Origin: Leuctra nigra
Lineage: Eukaryota > Arthropoda > Insecta > Plecoptera > Leuctridae
Length of the DNA: 64,000 nucleotides
Direction of reading: 5' to 3'
Assembly (NCBI GenBank): GCA_934045905.1
Contig: OW203764.1
Location: 23,369,109 to 23,433,108, forward strand
Below, piece after piece: positions 21,101 through 33,100 of the stretch. Numbering within the stretch: the first letter of the stretch is position 1; every line of letters begins with the position of its first letter. A model generated the notes under the pieces. It searched no databases. It was given only the letters and a program-made list of their open reading frames with translations, and was not told the DNA's origin. A program made the translations under genes and the position numbers.

Positions 21101-24100
21101 CTGGCGTCCCACAAGACATCGCGGATCCTCGCCGCGCATGTGCATATCATCCTCTTGCGCGCTCGGAGGGTGGCGTCATGGCCTGGCGTCCCACAAGACA
21201 TCGCGGATCCTCGCCGCGCATGTGCATATCATCCTCTTGCGCGCTCGGAGGGTGGCGTCATTGCCTGGCGTCCCACAAGACATCGCGGATCCTCGCCGCG
21301 CATGTGCATATCATCCTCTTGCGCGCTCGGAGGGTGGCGTCATTGCCTGGCGTCCCACAAGACATCGCGGATCCGCGCCGCGCATGTGCATATCATCCTC
21401 TTGCGCGCTCGGAGGGTGGCGTCATTGCCTGGCGTCACACAAGACATCGCGGATCCGCGCCGCGCATGTGCATATCATCCTCTTGCGCGCTCGGAGGGTG
21501 GCGTCATTGCCTGGCGTCCCACAAGACATCGCGGATCCTCGCCGCGCATGTGCATATCATCCTCTTGCGCGCTCGGAGGGTGGCGTCATTGCCTGGCGTC
21601 CCACAAGACATCGCGGATCTTCGCCGCGCATGTGCATATCATCCTCTTGCGCGCTCGGAGGGTGGCGTCATTGCCTGGCGTCCCACAAGACATCGCGGAT
21701 CTTCGCCGCGCATGTGCATATCATCCTCTTGCGCGCTCGGAGGGTGGCGTCATTGCCTGGCGTCCCACAAGACATCGCGGATCTTCGCCGCGCATGTGCA
21801 TATCATCCTCTTGCGCGCTCGGAGGGTGGCGTCATTGCCTGGCGTCCCACAAGACATCGCGGATCCGCGCCGCGCATGTGCATATCATCCTCTTGCGCGC
21901 TCGGAGGGTGGCGTCATTGCCTGGCGTCCCACAAGACATCGCGGATCCGCGCCGCGCATGTGCATATCATCCTCTTGCGCGCTCGGAGGGTGGCGTCATT
22001 GCATGGCGTCCCACAAGACATCACGCCGTCAGGAAAGTCGAAAGTTGATTTATCCAACCCCCCTCTCCCCCCCCCCCCCCCAAATGTGCCACATGGGACG
22101 CACTTGTATTCTGGAAAGAACATCTGAGAATCCCCTAAAAATTCCCATTTTAAAATAAATAATTCTGTGAATTTTCTTATTATTTTCAATTTGCCATTCT
22201 GGTGTCATCTTGTATTTTAGAAGTGTTTTGGCGTCGCATTGTGTCGCATCCCGGAGTCGACAGGCAAGTGATGGGAAGGTGTCGTGCCCTACTGAGTAAG
22301 CCACGGCAGCCTCCTTCTCATCGTCAATCCTTCCTTGCTCGTTTTTCATCAACGTCTCAGGATAATAGCGACTGATGAATGATGAAGATGAAGATTGGGG
22401 ACGGATGGAATCATGGAACTTAGGAAAGAGGAGGTCTTCGTTTATAATCATAGGTTCGCGCCTATCCATTTCGTGGTTTGACAAGATTTCGTATCTATAC
22501 ATCCAAATCGGTTGTTTCTGTCGCTATTTCTTCGTGTATAGTGAGGTCTCAGTGTCACCCAGGTGTCACATTGTCTGCTAAAATAGAATCAAATTACGTA
22601 GTGAAATAACCAAATGGTATTCTCCATCATCAAACAATGTCTTGGCGTCTGGGTCACTGCATAGGAGATGATAACAAAACGAGATCATTTGCAAACATTA
22701 ATTTATGAAATGCACCTCTTGAGACGACCTTCTCTCCGAACGGTAGCGGAGCTCCCGAGGCCAGGGGCTGCCAAGGTCATCGGTTGACATCAGCGTATTA
22801 GGCAATTTGTTTGAAATCTGTCTGGTCTGGTGTTTAACCCTGACTCGACTCGCTTCACTAGCCGACTCGAAACCCGACTAATAAATTACCTCCACATCGA
22901 AATCGGAGACAACGGAGAGAGAAGATCGGAACGTGATTCAAAAGTAAACGATTCGAGATCGTTGAGCGTCATTGGAAAGCCCACGCCGACTTGATTTATT
23001 TCCATTGGAGGATAAAGACTTGGTCGTAATTTTTCATTACGATCGAGTACGATTAATGGACGTCAAAGTTGATTGTAATTCATTTAAACCCACTCGAAAC
23101 ACTCGTTGGACCTCCGTGTGCCAGTTTTTATTGTTTCAAATTGAATCCATATTTTCTATCATTCCATTTTCAAGCTAGTTTTTATGAAATGTGTACAATT
23201 AATATTGCTTTTGCGTGCTAAACGTAATAAACTGTGTTAGTAGGTGATTTAGCAATTAATTTACTAAGCGTTTACGATTATCTTAAACTATAATTTTATA
23301 ATTACCTACGATTGATATCTGTAGGATCGTTTGTAGTTTTGATGCTAATTGAAGCTGGTGATAAGGGAGGGAGGCACACCCACAAACACTACACTGCTAG
23401 TTTCTAAAAATAATGCACTACTTAAATTTGTTATTTGCCTTGAGATAATTTTATCTTGTGTGATTTCAATTTATGTGCATCTATCAACATTACCGATAAA
23501 GTATTCGAGGAATTGAACTAGATAAAAACATGTGCACGTGAACATGTCCAAGGTCCGAAATAAAATATGAACATTAAAACGCCATAAAAATCCATAATAG
23601 TACTATGAGTTGTATTTTAAGAGTGCATCATACATGTAGTACCATTGCTGTCCTACACTTCGTTTCTTTGCGCTTTTGTCATTTGTACTTTGTCACTTTT
23701 TAAAGAAAATTGAGAGAGAGAAATTTTGTCAAGTCAGTGTAGCTTTGGTTGGATGTTCACATGATTACTCTAATTATTAGCAGCACTTTTTAATTTATGT
23801 TTCTAGCATTGCTAATTAGGCGACGGTTATTCAACAAAACCGCTCAAAAAAACTATGAAATTTCCGATACGATTGGATACCAAACGCGTGAACCAATTGA
23901 TCTCAAATTTTAATCATGATTAGATAAAATACAAACTAAGGGTTATCACTTGGCACATTTTTAAAATTAAATTTCTAACGACACCCATTGAGACGAGAAA
24001 ATATAAAAAAATCACCAAATTATTACCTACTAATTGACGAAGCGAAAATTAAATATGTACCTACCAAGGGATAATCCTAAGCTTGTATTTTATCTAATCG

Positions 24101-27100
24101 TGGTTAAAATTTCAAATCATTCGATGGCATTGGCATAAACCGAAATGATCAGTAACTCTTAGTTTACATCGGCTTACATCAAGTGACTGATGATATATTT
24201 TGACAAACGTGCTAACTGCCGTGTCGACTGCACGTCGGGACGCCACGTGAGTCACCGTGGGCGGCGTCGCGGCGTCGTCACGTGACGGTGGTCGCTCGCC
24301 CCGCCGCCGCCGTGCCTCTAGACGAGCACGTCGACGCTGGCACTCGGTAGTGTGTCGCGACAAGTGAGCTAGAGCGGACCGCTTGCTACTCGCCTCCACG
24401 CACAGCACACGTGCTCGCGGAACATTCTCGCAGCCCGCGTTAGACGTGAGATATCGTGAGACGTGTTTGTGACGTGAATGTTTTAGGAGGTGACGCATGT
24501 TTGTTGTTGTCGGAGATATTTTGAAAAAGTGAAATTTGTACTACACTCTTTCATATTTTACTGTCAAATTTCCCGGCTAAAATAGTTAAATTATTGTGTC
24601 GACAGTTTTATTCTCACTTCATTATTGTTTGTGACAGTTAGTTTTTGTGACGTGAATGTTTTGGGAGGTGACGCTTTGTACTTTGTTGTTGTCGGAGATA
24701 TTTTTGAAAAGTGAAAATTGTAGTGAAAATTGTGCCCTCAGTTATTATTTTTTTTATTTGACGTGTTGTCACTTCATTATTGTTTGTGACAGTTGTCAAT
24801 ACGGAAATATTTTAGGAAATAATGAAAAGTTGTCAACGCAATTGAAGTGATCGTGAAAGAAGTGACCACGTGTTCGCGTGTTTTGGCGCGCTGTGTGATG
24901 GACAAAAGTGCGTCCAAGGTTGTAAACAACAACAGCGACTGAGAGGCCGTGGCGAGGGGCGCCATGGCTCGTGCGTGACACGTGTGTGTGTGTGTGATAT
25001 GGTGAGACATGGGGACGGCGCCACCACGCGGTGGAGGAACCAGTGTTGCTGTGTGGAGGCGATGACGGACGAGCCGCCGGGAGGCATCGACAAGGAGACC
25101 ATGGAGGTGTGGGAGATTGTCAGTCATCTCATCAAGGGGTACAACAGTCAACAGGTATGGGGGCGTCGTTGAAAGCGTCTTTCAAGATAGATGACAGCGT
25201 TGTCAGACGGGTTGAGAAGAGACGAAATATGCAATGATCGACGTTTTACTCAAATATCTTTTTTTATCGTGAAAATCTGACAGAATATTCAACCAAATTC
25301 GTATGATGGACCATAGTAATTTATAATACAGTGGATATCAAAAAGCCTTCACCCCTCCCACCCTACCCCCATTCTTTTCACACTAACGACGAATGTCATA
25401 AATCTATGCCAAAGGCTTATAATTTACGCATTCCAGAAATATTTGCTTCTTTTCCAAGAAACTCGATTTCTTTCATTCCCAAATAGGGCCTAAACGAATG
25501 ACCTTGACATCAGAACATATCTGGGCTACACCCCCGATGTCCCAACTTACAACGATACAATTGATTAAAATCTCAATATTCATCGGACCTCGAAATTTTT
25601 CCTTGATACGCCACTGATGGTTTGCATCCGTAAGTGATCGGAAAAATGACCATTACAAATGAAACGCTGGCTCCGAGGTCAAGAAAGACACTGTTCTAAC
25701 AAACAATCCTCTTCGACATCTCACTCCAGCCTATTGTTAGTGTAAACTCTCCCATTCTTACTCGCTCAACGACACGCCGTTTACTCCGCACGATAAACTA
25801 AAAGAAATCTCTCGGCAACTTAATAAAGCGCTCTGCAGGGAAAAAAAAGACGTCGCAGTGTAATTTCCATGTAGCCGCGTAATCGGTGACCTTGAGAAGC
25901 CGCCTCTTCCGAGGAGACAATCATCTCTCGGCGCACTCTACTACGCGACGTGTCAAACGATCTCCCCGGTCGGTCTGTGGCGCGCGTTTCTCCCGACCTT
26001 CTGCTATCATGTGGAACGGGTAGTAGCAATTACATATACTTATAATAATGCAATATAGAGAGATAGACGCAATGGCAAGGTTTGCTGGTTTCCAGCCGAG
26101 ACATCAGACAGTGGTTGTGTTTTTGAACTTTTTATTGACCAGGCTTCCACCGTGACTAAACAGGTTCCATCCGATGCATTTCGCTGTCTTCGGAGGAGAT
26201 TTACTTATTATATCAAACTCTAACAGTCGGCTATTTCGAAACGTCAACTTCAGTTCTAAAAACATTTTTAACACTCTTGATTACTGTGTTAACCTCTGAC
26301 TCACAGTAACTATACTTGTTATTCGGTTTAAACAGAGTTTTGTCTCGAGTATGATGAAAAATGCTTGGGGTTTGTAAAAGGGGAGGGCTTTGCTGTCAAT
26401 AGGGGCGACCCGAGTATTTTACTTGAGATGTTTGCTTAGCAAAGTGCATGCTAGAACAGTGGCACACTCTTATCAATCACCCCCCCCCCCCCCCCACCCC
26501 CACCCCCGGGGGTGTAGAGATTAGCGACAACAGCGCATTAATATGCCCGGGGTGCACACGCGTGCGTGCTGTCGGGTGCATGTCGCGGTCTTATCTCGCA
26601 TCTTATACCACCTTCCACCCGGCCCTTGGTCAGGCAGGGGGAGGTCGGCGAACACCCCGCTTGTCAACCACCAGGTCAACGCGGGGTTCACTCATTTCTG
26701 CGCGGCGACACAAGCCGAGGGAACTCCATTCGATTCCCGATTCGTCATCAAATGTCTCGTATTTGATGCAATGTTTTTATTTTATGTTACGTACCAGTAA
26801 TTAATTACATCAAAAACCGTAATTAGGTAAATGCATACAAGACGTGCTCTGCAGAGCAAGAGAATAAATATTGTCTATTTGATTGATTGTTCGTGGTCGT
26901 AAAAACTGGAATTTTGTCTAAATACTAGAGTGGTTCAATAATTGCTCTTTGCAAGTATGTTTTTAATAGTCAATGCGACTTTGAAAACCACATAATGTTT
27001 TTGCAACTATATACAAGTGCTCGTCGTCCTTTTCTCGGTGATTGCGCATTTTTTTTGTATTGAATTCTTTATTTATATGCAAATCAATTCCATGTAAGGC

Positions 27101-30100
27101 TTTGTCAATCTCGACTTGTTAATATTCTAGCTGCAGTTCGCGTTCTCTCTCTGTCTCTCCCTCTGTCTCTCTCCCACCTCTTGATTCGATGTACAAATCA
27201 AACAGTTTAACACAAAGACGCTGGCTCTTGGCCGACCACGCGAGCGATCTTGAATCCCCGACGCGCGGCAGTCTTTAATAATGTTTGCTTCCTCGCTTTT
27301 GTCCCAGCGAAGACGCGAGTGGGCTCAGGCTGCATTCAGCTACCAGTTTTTATGAACTCGCTCGATGATGAAACCAGCTAAATGCATCCGAGCAAGTCCC
27401 ATGATACGCATTTGGAATTAATGCCGTTTACTTATATGGGAATTGTGAGAAACGCGCCAACAGGAATGACGTAGAACGAAGATTTTTCATCATAAGATTC
27501 CTTTGCTTCTAATGAAAGTGGTTTCTGAAGGTGTAAAAGTGTGGAAGAAGGTGCAAGTGATGTTGGCAATCCTTCTATGGGAGAAGTTGACACTCGATGT
27601 TGTCGCAAATGTTCTCCGACCAATCACAAATTGTTTTCTGCGCGTGGGTTGATTTGACCAATGAGATTACACCACGCAAGAACCGAGTTGGAACTGTTGA
27701 AAAGGGCGGGCTGCTCTTCGATGTTCACGTTTATGCCTCCCGCGTAACCAATATGGATAATTCTATTATTTATACGGCGGGTCTTGCGAAGGTCAATGCG
27801 GGCGAATCGGTGACCTTGAAAAGTCTTTGGTTTTTCGAGATGTGTGAGAGAGTTTCGGCTTCGTCCACGGTCCGTGATTCCTAATTGTTGCTCATTAGCT
27901 GCGCGCTAAGAGTGCAACGGCTCGGAGCGCCGAGGAATGACCAAGTGCCTAGACCTCCGCGCCTTGCGACGACGCCGACTACAGCCCGGGGACGTCGGGA
28001 CTTAACGCGGCTTGCGACGACGCCGACTACAGCACGAGGACGTCGTGGACATGACGAGGCATGCGACGACGCCGACTACAGCCCGGGGACGTCGGGACTT
28101 AACGCGGCTTGCGACGACGCCGACTACAGCCCGGGGACGTCGTGGACATTACGCGGCTTGCGACGACGCCGACTACAGCCCGGGGACGTCGGGACTTAAC
28201 GCGGCTAGCGACGACGCCGACTACAGCCCGGGGACGTCGGGACTGAACGCGGCTTGCGACGACGCCGACTACAGCCCGGGGACGTCGGGACTTAACGCGC
28301 CTTGCGACGACGCCGACTACAGCCCGGGGACGTCGTGGACATTACGCGGCTTGCGACGACGCCGACTACAACCCGGGGACGTCGGGACTTAACGCGGCTT
28401 GCGACGACGCCGACTACAGCCCGGGGACGTCGGGACTTAACGCGCCTTGCGACGACGCCGACTACAGCCCGGGGACGTCGTGGACATTACGCGGCTTGCG
28501 ACGACGCCGACTACAACCCGGGGACGTCGGGACTTAACGCGGCTTGCGACGACGCCGACTACAGCCCGGGGACGTCGGGACTTAACGCGGCTAGCGACGA
28601 CGCCGACTACAGCACGAGGACGTCGTGGACATTACGCGTCTTGCGACGACGCCGACTACAACCCGGGGACGTCGTGGACATGACGCGGCTTGTGACGACG
28701 CCGACTACAGCCCGGGGACGTCGTGGACATGACGCCAGACCTTAAGAGTCGACAGGACTCGCAGAAAATTTCGATTCCGATGTGAAAAAAATCTTAGAAA
28801 TGCATGAAAATGCATTAGCTCTGGGTTGTACGTGACATTTGTGACATTTAATCGTGTGTTGCATGTTGCATATACTGCTGTGAAGTAAGTTATTTTAATT
28901 CAAATATTGAAAACCACAAAAAACCATAAAAAGGCGGCCCCTACTTTTTTCTTAACGGCTTGACCGATTGTTTTCAAAATTTAACAGCTTAGAGATAAAG
29001 AGTAAATCTGTGCCTCTAGTGATCCAAAAAAATTATAAAAAATGTTTTTTCTCGTTTTGAGGAAGTGCTAACATGGGCAATATATTAGTCTTTTTGGCAC
29101 CACTGCCCTGAAAATTCTAAACAAAAAATTTCACTTTTGGCTCACTAGAGGCACAGATTTATTATTTATCTATAATCTGTGAAAATTTGAAGTCAATCGG
29201 TAAAGCCGTTTAGAAAAAAGTAGGGGCCGCCTTTTTGTGCTTCATCAAACATGGATTTCATCAAGTATCGTAGACTCGGCAAGGATTGACCAAACGCCGA
29301 GACTCCGTAGCTTGTGACGACACCAATGTCGGGACATCGGCAAAGTATTTTAGGACTCCGAAAACGGCTCGAACATTTTGTTGTTGATCGGTAGATTAGA
29401 AATTGTCGTCGGAAGGGTTATGGGAATTAACCGTTCTAAGCTTGATAACCTAAGACGATAACCTACAAGGTGGAGGTAAATTAGACTCGTAGAAGTTCTT
29501 AATTATTATGCGTTCAAGTTATGATTGTTTCGCCCTCTCGACGGATGATACGCGGGAACGCAACCTCCTCGAACCTCCTCGCATGGTGGAGGATGCGAAG
29601 GAGTTTGTCTTGGTCTTGCAACGACAGATTGATTATTCCTCTCGGCGTCTTCACAGCACCCTACCACGTGACTCTATTCACTCTTTCCAGTCAATAAACA
29701 CCCTTTTCTTGCTGCTACTTCCTCTTTCAACCTTCCTGCAGCTAGTCGAGACGGGGAGTGATTCTTTTGCCGTCTCCAATTCAATTATTCGAACGAAGAA
29801 TGGAGGTTTTAATACCTGAATAAAAGTGTTGGGGTGGCGGGGAGAGGTGACTCATGTCCGCGATAATGGCTCGCACTCTAACACACGTGACTCACCCCAC
29901 CTGTCGAACACGGTGAATCAGGGGGCCGATCAGGGGGCCAGGGGCCCCGATCAGGAACCGCAAGGGGCCTCATGAGGTGTCTCATGTCCGCGATAATGGC
30001 TCGCACTCTAACACACGTGACTCACCCCACCTGTCGAACACGGTGAATCAGGGGGCCGATCAGGGGGCCAGGGGCCCCGATCAGGAACCGCAAGGGGCCT

Positions 30101-33100
30101 CATGAGGTGACTCATGTCCGCGATAATGGCTCGCACTCTAACACACGTGACTCACCCCACCTGTCGAACACGGTGAATCAGGGGGCCGATCAGGGGGCCA
30201 GGGGCCCTGATCAGGAGCAGCAAGGGGCCTCATGAGGTGACTCATGTCCGCGATAATGGCTCGCACACGTGACTCAACCCACCTGTCGAACCCGGTGAAT
30301 CAGGGGGCCCCGATCAGGAGCAGCAAGGGCCAGAGGGTCGGGAACCAAACGAATGCACCGGAAGCCAAGAATACGGAGGCCAAGCTAATAAAAATAGCCA
30401 GCGAAATCGGGGATGAAATCCCAAAGGTCAAAAGCCAGGTTTAATGAAGTGAGGGGATTTTAAAATAAATATGAAACGATTAGCTTTGATAAGTGGTTTT
30501 ACCCTGGGCAGGAGGGTTCATCAACCCTGGTCAAACAAGGTTGGTTGGTTGTGGAGATGAAAACACTTCGGAGTGGTATCAAGAAGGTTGACCATCGCAT
30601 CTAACAATTTTGTATACTAATGATAAAATTATATTCCCATCACCATTGACTTAGAAACCGAGGAGCAAAAGTTATTCGGCGTCTTCAGGTGATGACACCC
30701 GTGATTGCTGTCACAACACATCCTGACCTGCCCTGGCCGGGAATGCTGTCACCGCCCCTATAATGTGACTGACACATCCTGACCTGCCCTGGCCGTGACT
30801 GCTGTCACCGCCCCTGGTGTGACACATCTTGACCTGCCCTGGCCGTGACCACTATCGCCGCCCCTGGTGTTCTGTGACACATCTTGACCTGCCCTGGCCG
30901 TGACTGCTGTCATTGTCACGTATCCTGACCTGGCCTGGCCGTGATGCTGTAACTTTCACGTATCCTGACCTGCCCTGGCCGTGACTGCTGTCACTGTCAC
31001 GTATCCTGACCTGCCCTGGCCGTGACTGCTGTCACTGTCACGTATCCTGACCTGCCCTGGCCTGGCCGTGACTGCTGTCACCGCCCCTGGTGTTCGGCAG
31101 TGCAAGTGGGGCTCTAATTGCCGCGGCGCGATGTGTTCCCATACAGCCGTGTGAAGGCATTGTCTTACAATTACACCTGGCCGTCGGACCGAGGCTAATG
31201 GCTCGCCGTTTCGGGTTCGATCCCCGATCATGTGGGTTACTCAACTCGCGGCCGTCAAGGGCAGGTTGTAGCAGTGACAGTTGGCTCAGTGTGTAGAGCA
31301 CTGGACTATCTCGACCACGGTCTTGGCTTGGAGAGTTGCCATCAAAGAGTTCCTACTCCTTCATCGTAATGATTCAAATATACGAGTAAGACTGTAATGA
31401 GTCATCTACAAACAACAATGAAGATACTTATCGACTGAAGGTGCGCTCAACCGCAAGGCTCGAGTTCAATCCCCGATTCCCTTCAAATACATCACCATTA
31501 TTAGGCCACGACCTACACATGCTATCCACATACCGTGATATATGGTGATATCGACATCGTAATTATCAAACGAAATAAAAGAAGTCGAAAACCTATTTTG
31601 TTAGTTTTTGGAAAGGGAAGGGGGTTGCTCAAAATATACTACGTAGACACATCCCAGACATTTGAAATAAATTAACTGAGACCTATATAATTAATTGAGT
31701 CATTGGATATGCTGACCCCACTGAGTGTTTTGAGGCCCCCCTCATGCAACATGCTCTTCTGAAATGTTCTATCCACAACTCTTGATTGGTTCGTCACGTC
31801 CAAGGCATAGAATAATGTCCAAGGCATTCATCCAGCCCCAATTCATGTATAAGGTACTCATTAACTCGCCACTCTTCAGCCTCGATGTCAATGCTGCTCG
31901 CACGCAAAACGCCACGATTGTAAACCCAACCGAAAAACAAGTCCTCCTTGTTTTGTTTTTTTGTCCCTCGCCTCTCTTTAGCAACCGAAATGATGGATGG
32001 CGGGGCCAACAAATGCACCACTTAGCAAAATCAAATGGCTGGCCTTGGCCGGACTGGATTTGCGGTCGTCTTTTTTCCCCACCTCCTCGCGGTGATATGT
32101 GCGCCGCGGTCACCGGAGTGTGGTGGTCATTAACATGCATGCAGGAGAGACGCTGCGTGGTGGGCGATGTGCGATCGTCTTCGCACTGAATTAGGCGGCT
32201 CTCATTAGGCGAGGGAACGAGTTTATGAACTTGTACATTTCGTTGATCGAGATTTAGATATTGTTTGAAATTATAGTTGTTTTGCGAGATGACTGTAATC
32301 TTGTTGATAGCATCCTTTTGTTACGCCTTTTTGTTAGATTTGAGATATAATTGAAAGTGTAGTGACTCACTCAACACACAGGGAAAACAAAAATAAATCT
32401 CATGCTCGAGGATGTACACTCAACAAATCAGAAAACGGTATTTGTACCAAACTGAAAAATAATGTGATTGCAAAATCCGATAAAGTCTATGCTAACTCGT
32501 CATCTACCTCTAGTAGTTGAGCTCTGAATTCATTGATAATAACAAGGATTGATTGTCAAGCAATCTGACCAGCCGCCAATCCGTTTCATTCAAATACCGT
32601 TTTATCTAGAACCTTCTTGTTAAAACGGCGAGGGGAGTGAGGGGGTGAAAGATGTGGGAGAAGAGGTCGATGCGTAAGTTGAAGGGGAAAATCATGTTGG
32701 GCTGCAATCAGGATAAGCATAGATAGAAGTCGAAGCAGCCCAATTTGCTAACTTATTGTTTTTTTTTGTCGCAACAGCCCAATTAGAATGGTTCAACTCG
32801 ATTTTTTTAAATCTATAAAACCTGGGAAAACCAAACTTCCCTTACACGATGTGATCCGATCTCACATCTCCTCCCATTAACGTTTTAATCATCTTGAATC
32901 ATCATCGCGCACTAATAGGTAATTGCATTGCTGTTCTCTATTACGTTTCACTGCAGATAACGATCGAACGTAACGCCAGTGTCACACACGATGATCGTCG
33001 CTGATTAAAAGTCACCCTGAAACACTGCTATTACACACGTCTAACTGACCCTTCATGACCGTGTAATTGTACGTGTGTAGTAATGTGCGCTCGTGTAGTG

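Noticed and set aside
20428..22158. Three long overlapping frames (419-546 codons) on the plus strand
   Set aside because: They are the three phases of the same 82-bp tandem repeat and simply reflect a stop-free unit; no domain, no splice logic, no unique sequence.
24112..24498. 128-codon minus-strand frame over the CpG-rich block
   Set aside because: Arg/His/Ser-rich translation typical of antisense reading through a GC-rich promoter region; no homology recognised.
27615..27800. A third promoter with CCAAT, GC box and TATA-like words
   Set aside because: Motif order is suggestive but there is no exon or donor downstream that reads into any gene; motif words of this length occur by chance.
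27885..28745. Arg/Thr-rich frames ([16 protein letters not shown] repeats)
   Set aside because: Translation of the 48/49-bp minisatellite; the 49-bp units shift the frame, so no single frame is maintained.
29847..31094. CRISPR-like array
   Set aside because: Units are plain tandem repeats without unique spacers, in an insect intron.
31185..31490. tRNA genes
   Set aside because: B-box-like GTTCGATCC words are present but no complete cloverleaf with acceptor stem and anticodon arm could be formed.
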